This document shows positions 39,991 to 48,957 of a stretch of DNA of 63,411 bases, piece by piece (position 1 is the stretch's first letter; each line of letters begins with the position of its first letter). This DNA is from Rhodospirillales bacterium. GTDB lineage: Bacteria; Pseudomonadota; Alphaproteobacteria; UBA8366; JADFVY01. The notes below the pieces were generated by a model. It had not been told where the DNA came from. It saw only the letters and a list, made by a program, of their open reading frames with translations, and made no database searches. Position numbers and translations under genes: made by a program. The DNA is taken from positions 3,133,802-3,197,212 of the forward strand of contig CP070634.1 of the NCBI GenBank assembly GCA_020356105.1. The letters are read 5' to 3'.

Positions 39991-40488
39991 CTACTCTCGC
40001 TTCAATCCACCGCCCCCGACAGCGGCCACCAATTCATCCGTCAACACCAACTTGGCCTGCAGGATCCCGTCCAGCGGAAGGGTGACATCCCCCTCCTTCG
40101 TCTCGAGACGCACCGCATCGCCCATCATCCCGGCGATACGTCCGCGAAAGCGCCGGCGTCCGCCGATCGCACTTCGCATTTCGATCTTTGCCTCAAACCC
40201 TTCGTAGCGCTGAAAATCCCGCGGTCGGATCAGCGGCCGATCGATTCCCGGCGAACTGACTTCCAGCGTATAGGCACCGCGGATCGGATCCTCCACGTCC
40301 AGGATAGCCGATACCGTGTGGCTGATCGCCGCACAATCATCGACCGTCATCGCCACATCGTCGTTGTGTTCGGCCATGATCTGGAGAACCGGCCGGGCGC
40401 CGCCGGACAGACGAACACGGACCAGCGCGAAGCCCATTTCGCTGAGCGCCGGCTCAATCATGTCCTCAATCCGTCTAATCGACTCCAT
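39991..40488 (-). CDS. rimP: Ribosome maturation factor RimP
   Basis: A 165-residue 30S assembly factor with an N-terminal alpha/beta domain (IEDMIEPALSEMGFALVRVRLSGG) and a C-terminal SH3-like domain (GRIAGMMGDAVRLETKEGDVTLPLDGI). YTLEVSSPGIDRPL is the family signature. First gene of the long minus-strand transcript reaching pnp; it begins just downstream of the trmB terminator. Confidence 0.94.
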   Translation of the reverse strand: MESIRRIEDMIEPALSEMGFALVRVRLSGGARPVLQIMAEHNDDVAMTVDDCAAISHTVSAILDVEDPIRGAYTLEVSSPGIDRPLIRPRDFQRYEGFEAKIEMRSAIGGRRRFRGRIAGMMGDAVRLETKEGDVTLPLDGILQAKLVLTDELVAAVGGGGLKRE

Positions 40489-40517
40489 TCAACTCTCGGC
40501 CATCTATGCCCGGAACC

Positions 40518-40545
40518 AAAAAAGGGCGGGCCCCCGGGCCCACCC
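40518..40545 (-). terminator. Intrinsic terminator after trmB
   Basis: Reading the minus strand, a GC-rich stem (40545-40537 with 40532-40524, one G-T pair) is followed by six T residues (40523-40518). It ends the metK-trmB transcript and separates it from rimP. Confidence 0.85.
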
Positions 40546-40617
40546 ACTTGCTTATCGGTCGAACGAGTCGACCGTATGGGATTTGTTGCGCTGTTATTTA
40601 GGACAAAACCGCTTCGA

Positions 40618-41358
40618 TTACAAGGGCGAACCGCAGTGCGGCCGCATCGTGCCGCGACCGCCGCCATGCGGTCGCGGCCGGCGACGAAACGTCAGATAGG
40701 TGCAGGTCTCCCCCCTGGACAGCGCCTTCTCCTCATAGCGGCTCGGCGGCCAGTCGCCGGGGCGCACCCGCCAGTCCGCCGGCCCCCGCGCCGTCCATTC
40801 GAAATCCCCGTGATCGCCAAGATGACGCAGCATCCAGCGCACCAGCGTCGCCCGATCGCTTGCCAGCCGCAGCTCCGCACCGTCCTTCATAATCCGGGCA
40901 AGGCCGGCGAGGCTGTCGGGGCCGATGAAACGACGGCGCCAGTGTCGCCGCTTCGGCCACGGGTCCGCGAACAGAACGAACACGCGGCCCACAGAGGCGT
41001 CCGGCAGCCGATCGATCAGGTCGCGCGCATCGTCGGGATGGATCCGTATGTTGCGAATATCGGCCCGGCTGATTTCACCGAGGAGACGGCCGATGCCATT
41101 GACGAACGGCTCGCATCCGAGCATGCCGATGGTGGGGTGGGCCAGGGCCTGCGCGGCCAGATGTTCACCCCCGCCGAAGCCGACCTCGAGCCAGATATCA
41201 TCGACCGGGAACCGGAAAAGTCTGGCCGGATCGAAGCCTCCGCATGACAGGTCGACCCGTAGCTCCGGGAGCAGTTCTTCGAACAACCGGCGGCGTCCGG
41301 GCCTCAGGACGCGGCCGCGTCGCCGTCCATACAGAACACGCTTGCGGTCGGAGCTCAG
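40618..41358 (-). CDS. trmB: tRNA (guanine-N7)-methyltransferase TrmB
   Basis: A protein of about 246 residues methylating G46 in the tRNA variable loop with SAM. Motif I is LEVGFGGGEHLAAQA, the signature is FADPWPKRRHWRRRF, and ETCTYLTFRRR ends the fold. The start is unclear: the natural N terminus (SSDRKRVLYGRRRGRVLRPG) has no ATG, GTG or TTG at its beginning; I placed it at a CTG at 41358 (an ATT lies one codon before), 10 bases past the metK stop. The next standard codon, a TTG at 41286, would lose conserved residues, and a TTG at 41451 is deep inside metK. Confidence 0.88.
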   Translation of the reverse strand: MSSDRKRVLYGRRRGRVLRPGRRRLFEELLPELRVDLSCGGFDPARLFRFPVDDIWLEVGFGGGEHLAAQALAHPTIGMLGCEPFVNGIGRLLGEISRADIRNIRIHPDDARDLIDRLPDASVGRVFVLFADPWPKRRHWRRRFIGPDSLAGLARIMKDGAELRLASDRATLVRWMLRHLGDHGDFEWTARGPADWRVRPGDWPPSRYEEKALSRGETCTYLTFRRRPRPHGGGRGTMRPHCGSPL

Positions 41359-41368
41359 AATGCGCGAC

Positions 41369-42538
41369 CTAACCCAGGGCCGCCCGCAGCGACTCGACCA
41401 GATCCGTTCGCTCCCAGGAGAAGCCGCCGTCCGGCTCCGGTTCGCGGCCAAAATGCCCGTACGCCGAGGTCCGGGCGTAGATGGGTCGATTCAGGTTGAG
41501 GTGTTCGCGAATGCCCCGCGGGCTGAGATCCATATGCCGCTGCAGAACGTCCGATAAATGATCCTCGTCGACCCGACCCGTTCCATATGTATCGACATAA
41601 ACGGACAGCGGCTTCGAGACGCCGATCGCGTATGCGACCTGGATTGCGCAGCGGCTCGCCAGCCCGGCGGCAACGACATTCTTCGCAAGATAGCGCGCCG
41701 CATAGGCTGCCGAGCGGTCGACCTTGGTCGGGTCCTTGCCGGAAAACGCGCCGCCGCCATGCGGCGCCGCACCGCCATAGGTGTCGACGATGATCTTGCG
41801 GCCGGTCAGGCCGCAATCGCCGTCGGGGCCTCCGATAACGAAACGGCCGGTCGGATTGACGTAGAAATCCTCTTCGGCGCACATCCACCCCTCGGGCAGG
41901 ACGTTGACGACGTGCGGCCGGACGATTTCACGGACCTCATCCTGTTCGAGATCCTCCGCGTGCTGGGTCGATACGACAACGGCGGCGGCGCGCACCGGCC
42001 TTCCGTCCTCGTAGAGCAAGGTCACCTGGCTCTTCGAGTCGGGCCCCAAACCGGGCGCCGCGCCCGAATGGCGGGCTTCCGCGAGGCTATGAAGGATGGC
42101 ATGGCTGTAATAGATCGGCGCCGGCATGAGCGCGGGGGTTTCGTCGCACGCATAGCCGAACATCAGCCCCTGATCGCCCGCCCCTTCGTCCTTGTTGCCG
42201 GACGCGTCGACGCCGACGGCGATATCGCTCGACTGCTCATGGACATAGCATTCCACGGCCATCTTCTGCCAGTGGAACCCCGCCTGTTCGTAACCGATCT
42301 CCTTGACGGCCTTGCGCGCAACGTCCTCGAGATGTTCGCGGGTGATCGCGCCCGGGCCGCGGACCTCGCCGGCCAGGATCACCCGGTTCGTCGTCGACAA
42401 GGTCTCGACAGCGACACGGGACTCCGGATCGGCGGCCAGATAGGTGTCCACCACGGCGTCCGAAATGCGGTCGCAGACCTTGTCCGGATGCCCCTCCGAC
42501 ACGGACTCGCTTGTAAAAACATAACTCTTTCTGGCCAC
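41369..42538 (-). CDS. metK: S-adenosylmethionine synthetase
   Basis: A 389-residue enzyme making SAM from methionine and ATP. ATP site [28 protein letters not shown] and the P-loop-like [19 protein letters not shown] are intact. The start is the GTG at 42538 after GAGGGGGAT. It is followed by trmB, which uses SAM. The leader can form a stem reaching into the ribosome site. Confidence 0.97.
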   Translation of the reverse strand: MARKSYVFTSESVSEGHPDKVCDRISDAVVDTYLAADPESRVAVETLSTTNRVILAGEVRGPGAITREHLEDVARKAVKEIGYEQAGFHWQKMAVECYVHEQSSDIAVGVDASGNKDEGAGDQGLMFGYACDETPALMPAPIYYSHAILHSLAEARHSGAAPGLGPDSKSQVTLLYEDGRPVRAAAVVVSTQHAEDLEQDEVREIVRPHVVNVLPEGWMCAEEDFYVNPTGRFVIGGPDGDCGLTGRKIIVDTYGGAAPHGGGAFSGKDPTKVDRSAAYAARYLAKNVVAAGLASRCAIQVAYAIGVSKPLSVYVDTYGTGRVDEDHLSDVLQRHMDLSPRGIREHLNLNRPIYARTSAYGHFGREPEPDGGFSWERTDLVESLRAALG

Positions 42539-42540
42539 AG

Positions 42541-42660
42541 ATCCCCCTCGCGGAAACAGTCCGGACGACACACGACCGGCCCGGGCCGCGAGAACCGGGA
42601 TCCCCGCGCGACCCGCACCGAGCGGGGACGACTAATGACGCGCTATTTGGGGGACGTCAA
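42541..42660 (-). promoter_or_regulatory. metK promoter and structured leader
   Basis: A likely promoter is TTGACG (42660-42655) and TCATTA (42638-42633), 16 bases apart. In the leader, 42592-42586 (CTCGCGG) can pair with 42553-42547 (CCGCGAG); the 3' arm runs into the GAGGGGG ribosome site at 42549-42543. I do not recognise a known SAM riboswitch class. Confidence 0.4.
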
Positions 42661-42714
42661 GAGCATTGCCCGCACCCGCCGATTTTTTGCCGGCGCGGCG
42701 GGATCGTAACCGTG

Positions 42715-43161
42715 TCAGCCGTTGCTGGCGGCCGCAAGACTCTTGGCGAGATCGAACAGACGCTTGCGGACGTTCGGTTCCTTGATCCGGTAATAGGCCC
42801 GAACCAGCTCGAGCGTCTCGCGCTTGGCCAGCGGATCCGCCGAGAATTCCTCCTGAATTCTCTCCGCGAAACCCGTTGCGGCCTTGCCGCCCTTTCCCGA
42901 GATCTCCGGCGGCATTTCCTCGAAGAAGAACGACACAGGCACTTCCAGGACCCGCGACAGGTGGTAAAGACGGCTGGCGCCGATGCGGTTGGCACCCCTC
43001 TCGTACTTCTGGATCTGCTGGAATGTCAGGCCGACCGCCTCGCCGAGCTTCTCCTGGCTGAGACCAAGGAGGGTACGGCGAAGTCGGACACGACTTCCCA
43101 CATGAATATCGACCGGATTGGGTTTTCCTGTCCGACTCACTGGTTGTTTGTGTTCTGGCAT
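42715..43161 (-). CDS. XRE family regulator of the lnt-metK locus
   Basis: A 148-residue helix-turn-helix protein. The DNA-binding domain is residues about 18-80 (VGSRVRLRRTLLGLSQEKLGEAVGLTFQQIQKYERGANRI), followed by a helical C-terminal region (KRETLELVRAYYRIKEPNVRKRLFDLAKSL). This type is conserved between lnt and metK in alphaproteobacteria. Target genes cannot be read from sequence; control of metK, 177 bases downstream, or of itself is plausible. Confidence 0.88.
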   Translation of the reverse strand: MPEHKQPVSRTGKPNPVDIHVGSRVRLRRTLLGLSQEKLGEAVGLTFQQIQKYERGANRIGASRLYHLSRVLEVPVSFFFEEMPPEISGKGGKAATGFAERIQEEFSADPLAKRETLELVRAYYRIKEPNVRKRLFDLAKSLAAASNG

Positions 43162-43221
43162 GATCTGCAGTCCGGTTGTGCTGCCGTATGTTAATGTGCG
43201 TTATGTTTGAATGTAAGGCAT

Positions 43222-43250
43222 TCTTAATGCATACAAACGTATTCAGTCAA
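43222..43250 (-). promoter_or_regulatory. Promoter for the XRE regulator
   Basis: TTGACT (43250-43245) and TTAAGA (43227-43222) are 17 bases apart in an AT-rich gap after lnt. A small inverted repeat GCATT-CTT-AATGC (43218-43230) overlaps the -10 and could be an operator. Confidence 0.45.
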
Positions 43251-43288
43251 GGACAGAGGCCGAATGGAAAATGCTTTTTACAATCGCA

Positions 43289-44857
43289 TTAATTGTTTGT
43301 CGCGCGAAATAAAAATAGAAATACAATTGTCATTAGAAATAAATGCCCATAATCACCAAATTCAGCGTAAACGGTAAGGTTCTTTGCCGGCCGCGGAAGG
43401 CCCGTGTCCGCGACACCTTGTTCACTTAACCCGATCCGCACGATTTCCCGCCCGAAAGAGTCGAAGACCGCCGATATGCCGGTGTTGGCCGAGCGCACCA
43501 GCGGCACGCCCTCTTCTATCGCCCTTGCCCTGGTAATTGCAAGATGTTGGTGCGGGCCCGCCGTATCGCCGTACCATGCATCGTTGGTCAGATTCAGGAG
43601 CCAGGCGGGCCGGTTGGCGGGGTCGACCGTTTCTCCGGGGAAGATCGCCTCATAACAAATCAGCGGGCTGACCGGCGGCAATCCCTCGATATCTAGGGTT
43701 CGCGGGCCTGGGCCGGCAGAAAAATCCAGGCTTCCCGGCGTTACCTTGTCGAATGGAAGAACGCTTCGCAGCGGCACGTATTCGCCGAACGGAACAAGAT
43801 GAAACTTGTCGAAGACGGCCACGACCTCGCCGGAATCGTCCACCGCGACCATCGCGTTCCAGATCCGCCGCGGTGCCTGTGCCCGTCGTGGCGTCCCGGT
43901 CAGCAGATGGCCGCCCTTCGGGACGATGCGGGAAACGGTCTTGCGGACCGCGGCGCCGCTTGTCAGATCTATCGTCGCCGCGGTCTCCGGCCAGATGATG
44001 TGGGTGACCCACCCGGGCCGATCAGCGATACTGAGCGACATGTGAAGATCGAAGTTTCGCCGGATCAGCCGACGATCCCATTTCTCGCGCTGCGGAATGT
44101 TTGCCTGCACCAGGCGCAGGCCGACACCGGGAACGAAATCGTCCGGCGGCGGAGCGCCGGCCAGTCGCAGCATGCCGCCGCCCCAGGCGACCGCCGGGAT
44201 GACGATCGCAAGAGCCAGCGAAATCCACCTGCGGCGCGCCGACCCGCCGGCCGTGCCCGCCAGCAGCGCTGCCGCGGCCACAGCCAGCAGCGTGACGCCG
44301 TACATGCCGACTACCGAAGCCGATTGGGCCAGCGCATCGGACGCAAGCCAACTGTACCCGGCAAGATTCCAGGGAAACCCGGTAAATGCCTTGCCGCGCA
44401 GCCACTCCGTGGCGCCCCAGGCCAACGCCAGCATCAGCGCGCGGCGAAGATTGTCGGCGTCGCGCACGCTCGCGAGCAGCGCTGCGAGCCCGTGAAAGAC
44501 CGCCATGAGGATCGGCAACCCGACCGTCGCGAAGGGCAGGACCCAGATCAGATCAAGGGAATAGGTGATCGGCGCGAATCCGATCCAGTAGAGGCCCGAC
44601 ACGAAATACCCCATGCCGAACCACCATCCGGTGAAGAACGCGCTGCGCCAGCGTAGGCCGACCGGAAGGGCCCAGACGAGACCGGTGAACGAAACATAGA
44701 GCGCCGGGAGCAGATACAGCGGCGGCAGGGCCAGCGTGGCGACGGCGCCCAGCCCGGTCGCCACCGCGTAGCGGCGCCAGCCCTTCAGATCCGCGAACCA
44801 CGCCGCCGCCGCATCGGTCGGAACACGGCGCCAGACCCTCGATCCGTCAATCGCCAT
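43289..44857 (-). CDS. lnt: Apolipoprotein N-acyltransferase
   Basis: A 522-residue inner-membrane enzyme adding the third acyl chain to lipoproteins. Several membrane helices occupy residues about 30-235 and the carbon-nitrogen hydrolase domain follows. The catalytic triad is E291 (IIWPETAATI), K351 (FDKFHLVPFGEY) and C401 (PLICYEAIFPGE). A final membrane helix is at the C terminus. Its ATG lies inside the end of the CBS-domain gene (11-base overlap). Confidence 0.95.
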   Translation of the reverse strand: MAIDGSRVWRRVPTDAAAAWFADLKGWRRYAVATGLGAVATLALPPLYLLPALYVSFTGLVWALPVGLRWRSAFFTGWWFGMGYFVSGLYWIGFAPITYSLDLIWVLPFATVGLPILMAVFHGLAALLASVRDADNLRRALMLALAWGATEWLRGKAFTGFPWNLAGYSWLASDALAQSASVVGMYGVTLLAVAAAALLAGTAGGSARRRWISLALAIVIPAVAWGGGMLRLAGAPPPDDFVPGVGLRLVQANIPQREKWDRRLIRRNFDLHMSLSIADRPGWVTHIIWPETAATIDLTSGAAVRKTVSRIVPKGGHLLTGTPRRAQAPRRIWNAMVAVDDSGEVVAVFDKFHLVPFGEYVPLRSVLPFDKVTPGSLDFSAGPGPRTLDIEGLPPVSPLICYEAIFPGETVDPANRPAWLLNLTNDAWYGDTAGPHQHLAITRARAIEEGVPLVRSANTGISAVFDSFGREIVRIGLSEQGVADTGLPRPAKNLTVYAEFGDYGHLFLMTIVFLFLFRATNN

Positions 44858-45788
44858 GCATCGCCGGATGGGCCGGAAGATTGCGGACCCGCAGCCGCTT
44901 CACGCGCCGCGGGTCGGCGTCCATGACCTCGAATTCGAGGCCCGACGCATCGTGGACAACAAGCTCGCCGCGCACCGGCACGCGCCCCGCCAGAACCGAA
45001 ACAAAACCGCCCACCGTATCGATGTCGCCTTCCTCGTCCGAGCCCGTCACGAGAGGGCCGGCCTTGACTTCGAAATCCTCGATCGGCAGGCGCGCATCGA
45101 CGATCATCGACCCGTCAGGCCGTTCTTCCATGCGCGGGCCTGTCGCCGCTTCGTGCTCTTCGTCGATCTCGCCGACGATCTCCTCGACAAGGTCTTCGAT
45201 CGTGACCAAACCGTCGATGCCGCCGTATTCGTCGACCACCAGAGCCATGTGGATCCGGCTCTTCCGCATCTGCAAAAGCAGATCAAGGACCCGCATGCTC
45301 GGAGCCACGAACAGCAATTGCCGGACCAGCCGCCGCAGCGCGGGACGTCGGCCGCGCCCGTTGGCCTTGTCGACCGCGCCGAGAACGTCGCGGATATGGA
45401 CCATGCCGATCGCATCGTCGAGCGTGCCCTGGTAGACCGGGATGCGCGAATGTCCATGCTGCATCATCACCGCGACCACGTCGCCAAGCGGCGTGCCCGC
45501 CTCTACCGCGACAATGTCGGCGCGCGGCACCATGACATCGTAGATCGTAACGGTGCCGAGCTTCAGAACATTCGCGATGAGCGTGTGTTCTTCCGGATCG
45601 ATCGGTTCGGCACGCTCCTCGCGCTCCTCGATAAGCGCCTCGACCTGATCCCGAAGCGACGTGTCACCGTTCCGGTTTCCCCGCAGCCCCTTGAGCCAGC
45701 TGACGATTCCAGCACTCCAGCGCGGCTCCTCCTGCGGCGGCGCGCTCGGCCCGGCCATTCGGGTGCTAGATGGAGGTTCCTCGGACAT
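44847..45788 (-). CDS. CBS-domain protein, CorC/hemolysin family
   Basis: A 313-residue cytosolic protein: two CBS domains (VMVPRADIVAVEAGTPLGDVVAVMM ... RIPVYQGTLDDAIGMVHIRDVL; then LLLQMRKSRIHMALVVDEYGGIDGLVTIEDLVEEIVGEI) and a C-terminal CorC/HlyC domain (GFVSVLAGRVPVRGELVVHDASGLEFEVMDADPRRVKRLRV). Implicated in Mg/Co efflux or ion homeostasis. It lacks the membrane DUF21 domain. Standard position between ybeY and lnt. Confidence 0.9.
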   Translation of the reverse strand: MSEEPPSSTRMAGPSAPPQEEPRWSAGIVSWLKGLRGNRNGDTSLRDQVEALIEEREERAEPIDPEEHTLIANVLKLGTVTIYDVMVPRADIVAVEAGTPLGDVVAVMMQHGHSRIPVYQGTLDDAIGMVHIRDVLGAVDKANGRGRRPALRRLVRQLLFVAPSMRVLDLLLQMRKSRIHMALVVDEYGGIDGLVTIEDLVEEIVGEIDEEHEAATGPRMEERPDGSMIVDARLPIEDFEVKAGPLVTGSDEEGDIDTVGGFVSVLAGRVPVRGELVVHDASGLEFEVMDADPRRVKRLRVRNLPAHPAMHGD

Positions 45789-45794
45789 CGCCCT

Positions 45795-46304
45795 TCACGC
45801 CTGATCTACTGCATCCTCGACAAGGATATAGGGATTTGCAACCCCCAGCCCGGCGAGAATTTCGATCTCCTGCGCCTCCATCGCGGTCGCGCGTGCCACG
45901 GTGTCGTGATCGCATCCCATGAGGTGCAGCATGCCGTGTACCGTCAGGTGGCTGACGTGATCGGCCAGCGACCGCGAGCGTTCCGCCGCTTCGCGCTCGA
46001 TGGTCTCGAAGGCGAACACGATATCGCCCAGCAGGCGAACGCGGCCCGGCGCGCCGCCGTCGCCAGCGGGGAAGGCGAGGACGTTGGTCGGCGCGTCCTT
46101 GCCGCGATAATCGCGGTTGAGTCCGCGCAGCATCGCATCGTCGCCCAGCGCCACGCTGATTTCCGCGCCCGCCACGGACCCGTCGGCGCCCTGCGCATTC
46201 CAGGTCGCGCAGGCCGCGCGCCTGATCGCGCCGTCGAGTTCCGCGAGCAACGGCTCCCAGTTCTTGCCGACGCAAGAGATCTCGATGGTCAGCCCGGCTG
46301 TCAA
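45795..46304 (-). CDS. ybeY: Endoribonuclease YbeY
   Basis: A 169-residue zinc endoribonuclease for 16S 3'-end maturation and ribosome quality control. Zinc ligands H123, H127 and H133 lie in TVHGMLHLMGCDH. It starts with a TTG at 46304 that overlaps the phoH stop (TTGA) and has GAGGG upstream. Confidence 0.94.
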   Translation of the reverse strand: MTAGLTIEISCVGKNWEPLLAELDGAIRRAACATWNAQGADGSVAGAEISVALGDDAMLRGLNRDYRGKDAPTNVLAFPAGDGGAPGRVRLLGDIVFAFETIEREAAERSRSLADHVSHLTVHGMLHLMGCDHDTVARATAMEAQEIEILAGLGVANPYILVEDAVDQA

Positions 46305-47302
46305 CTCTCGCCCTCCGAGCGCTCGGCGCGGTCGCGTTCCCGGACGTCATATGCCTGGATGATGCGCGTGACCAGCTCGTGCCGAACCACATCGGCCTGC
46401 GTGAACCGGATGAATTCGATGCCCGGCACGCCTGACAGGGTTTCGATCGCGTCCACGAGGCCCGAGCGCAGACCGCCCGGAAGATCGATCTGCGTGACGT
46501 CGCCGGTGACAATCATGCGGCTGTTCTCGCCCATCCGGGTGAGCGCCATTTTCATCTGCACCGGCGTCGTGTTCTGCGCCTCGTCGAGAATCACGAACGC
46601 GTTCGACAAGGTCCGCCCCCTCATGAAGGCCAGCGGCGCAATCTCGATTTCGCCCGTCTCGAGCCGCTTCAACACCTGTTCCGCCGGCAGCGCATCGTAG
46701 AGCGCGTCGTAGAGCGGGCGCATGTACGGGTCGACCTTCTCACGCATGTCGCCTGGCAGAAATCCCAGGCGCTCGCCGGCTTCGACCGCCGGTCGGGACA
46801 GCACGATGCGATCGACCTTCCCTGCGCTCAACATCGCCACCGCCGCGCACACGGCAAGATATGTCTTACCGGTTCCGGCCGGACCCGTAACGAAGACCAG
46901 TTCCCGCGCGCTGATCGCTTGCATGTAGCGCGCCTGAGTCGGCGAGCGTGCGGCAATCCGCTTGCGCTTGGTCTGAATGAACGGCTCGCGGCCCGCGTCG
47001 ACGCTGTCGCCGTTGCCGTTTTCGGTCATGCGCACCGCGGCGTCGACTTCGGCGAAATCGATGTGTTGCCCGTCTCCGACCGCGTCGTACAGCCGTTGCA
47101 GCGCCGCACGCGCCGTCGCGGCCGCATCGGGCGGGCCCGAGATCGCGACAACATTGCCGCGGTTGTGCAAGGAGACGCCGAGTCGCTGCTCGATTCGCGC
47201 CAGATACCTGTCATGTTCTCCGAACACCGACGGGAGCAGCCGGTTATCTTCAAACTCAACCTGCACGGTGACGGTTTCGGCGGGTCTGGCTGCAGGTTTC
47301 AC
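46301..47302 (-). CDS. PhoH family ATPase (PhoH-like, YbeZ type)
   Basis: A 333-residue protein with an N-terminal KH-like part ([24 protein letters not shown]) and a PhoH NTPase domain: Walker [14 protein letters not shown], Walker [22 protein letters not shown], and [13 protein letters not shown]. It works next to YbeY in RNA metabolism. Its GTG start at 47302 overlaps the miaB stop. Confidence 0.93.
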   Translation of the reverse strand: MKPAARPAETVTVQVEFEDNRLLPSVFGEHDRYLARIEQRLGVSLHNRGNVVAISGPPDAAATARAALQRLYDAVGDGQHIDFAEVDAAVRMTENGNGDSVDAGREPFIQTKRKRIAARSPTQARYMQAISARELVFVTGPAGTGKTYLAVCAAVAMLSAGKVDRIVLSRPAVEAGERLGFLPGDMREKVDPYMRPLYDALYDALPAEQVLKRLETGEIEIAPLAFMRGRTLSNAFVILDEAQNTTPVQMKMALTRMGENSRMIVTGDVTQIDLPGGLRSGLVDAIETLSGVPGIEFIRFTQADVVRHELVTRIIQAYDVRERDRAERSEGES

Positions 47303-48672
47303 GCGCAGACCCTCTGGCCGGGCGCGGCGAGTCCCGCTGACTCGAGCTGACCGTGTAGGCTGTGCGCCCCGATGCGGGAGATCCGACACTCGACGATTTC
47401 CCCCAGCAACCGCTCCGATGCCTCGACGACAACCGCCTGCATCCATGGCGAGCGACCGACGATCTGTCCCGGCCGACGGCCGCGCTTTTCAAACAGGACC
47501 GGCATGACGGTCCCGCCCTTGGAGCGATGGAATGCGGCCTCTTGCGCGCCCAGCAATTGCTGCAGCGTCTCCAAGCGCGCCTCCTTGACCGATTCCGGCA
47601 CGCGGTCCTCCATGGCCGCCGCGGGTGTCCCGGGGCGGGGGCTGAATTTGAACGAATAGGCACCGGCAAAGGTGACGTCCGATACGAGGCGAAGGGTCGC
47701 CGTGAAATCTGCATCGGTTTCACCGGGAAAGCCGACGATGAAATCTGAACTCAGCGCGATGTCCGGCCGCGCCACGCGCAATTTGTCGACACTGCGACGG
47801 AAGTCGTCGACGCCGTGCTGCCGGTTCATGGCGGCAAGAATTCTGTCGCTGCCGGATTGCACAGGCAGGTGCAGATAAGGCATCAGCTTTTCGACCTCGC
47901 CGTGCGCCGCGATCAGCTCGTCGTCGAGGTCACGCGGATGGCTCGTCGTGTAGCGAATGCGCTGCAATCCATCGATATCCGCCAAATGCCGGATCAGACG
48001 CCCGAGCCGCCAGCCGCGACCATCACTGCCGCGACCGTGCCATGCATTGACGTTTTGGCCCAGAAGCGTGATTTCCCGAGCGCCCGATTCCACAAGTCGG
48101 CGCGCCTCCGCCGCAATCGAATCGGCGTCGCGGGAATACTCCGCTCCACGGGTGTATGGCACAACACAGAATGTACAGAAGCGATCACAGCCCTCCTGTA
48201 TCGACAGGAAGGCGGAGGCCCCCTGCGGCGCGCCGACGGCCGGAAGATGGTCGAATTTGGCCTCGACCGGAAACGCCACATCCAGCACCGCGCCGGCGGC
48301 CCGGGTTGCCCGCGCAACCATCTCCGGCAGGCGATGATACGTCTGGGGCCCGAATACCATGTCCACATGCGGCGCCCGTGCAACGATCTCATCGCCCTCG
48401 GCCTGGGCTACGCACCCGCCGACCGCGATCAACATGCGCTCGGCGCCCTGCGCCTCCTTCGTCCTTTTCAGCGGCTGCAGCCGGCCGAGTTCGGAATATA
48501 CCTTCTCGGCCGCCTTCTCCCGGATATGGCAGGTGTTCAGAATGACAAGATCGGCGCCTTCCGGCGAGCTCACCGACTCGTAGCCGAGCGGCCGCAGGAC
48601 ATCCGCCATCCGCGCGGAGTCATACACGTTCATCTGGCAGCCGTATGTCTTGATGAAAAGCCGTTTCGCCAA
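47299..48672 (-). CDS. miaB: tRNA-2-methylthio-N6-dimethylallyladenosine synthase MiaB
   Basis: A 457-residue radical-SAM methylthiotransferase modifying A37 of tRNA. The auxiliary cluster is held by C12, C48 and C87, and the radical-SAM cluster by C162, C166 and C169 (CDRFCTFC). A TRAM domain forms the C terminus. It begins at a TTG at 48672 after GGGGT, giving [15 protein letters not shown]. First of the miaB-phoH-ybeY-corC-lnt run. Confidence 0.95.
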   Translation of the reverse strand: MAKRLFIKTYGCQMNVYDSARMADVLRPLGYESVSSPEGADLVILNTCHIREKAAEKVYSELGRLQPLKRTKEAQGAERMLIAVGGCVAQAEGDEIVARAPHVDMVFGPQTYHRLPEMVARATRAAGAVLDVAFPVEAKFDHLPAVGAPQGASAFLSIQEGCDRFCTFCVVPYTRGAEYSRDADSIAAEARRLVESGAREITLLGQNVNAWHGRGSDGRGWRLGRLIRHLADIDGLQRIRYTTSHPRDLDDELIAAHGEVEKLMPYLHLPVQSGSDRILAAMNRQHGVDDFRRSVDKLRVARPDIALSSDFIVGFPGETDADFTATLRLVSDVTFAGAYSFKFSPRPGTPAAAMEDRVPESVKEARLETLQQLLGAQEAAFHRSKGGTVMPVLFEKRGRRPGQIVGRSPWMQAVVVEASERLLGEIVECRISRIGAHSLHGQLESAGLAAPGQRVCA

Positions 48673-48909
48673 GGTCTACCCCACCCTCGGCACGTATCCG
48701 GCAAAGCACGTTGTCATGCGCAGGGCCGAACCCCTTCAGTCACTTCGTATCGATCCCATGTCTCGCTGGCGCGACAGGCAACGCCTGCGGCCGTACGCTG
48801 GAAATGATACCCATGTCGGCCGATTACAACAGGGCCACATGAATATCTCGTTAATTTCAGGGTATCACCAGCCTGCGCAGGCGATCAAGGCGAGTCGTGC
48901 GGCGGACGG
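48673..48909. other. Gap between olsB remnant and miaB
   Basis: About 240 bases with no gene that I can support. In many alphaproteobacteria a lysophospholipid acyltransferase gene (olsA/plsC) sits here; none is seen. It presumably holds the miaB promoter on the minus strand. Confidence 0.45.
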
Positions 48910-48957
48910 ATCAGCGGTGGCTGGGCGCAATGACCTCCCCTCTCAGCCACCGCTGAT
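48910..48957. repeat. 14-base perfect inverted repeat at the end of the olsB-like gene
   Basis: ATCAGCGGTGGCTG at 48910-48923 is exactly complementary to 48944-48957 with a 20-base loop. It covers the last codons and stop of the olsB-like frame. A stem this long could act as a transcript end or stabiliser; there is no T-run. Confidence 0.6.

Noticed and set aside
44856-46700. 614-codon plus-strand frame opposite corC, ybeY and phoH
   Set aside because: Spans three certain minus-strand genes and their junctions, which a real gene would not do.
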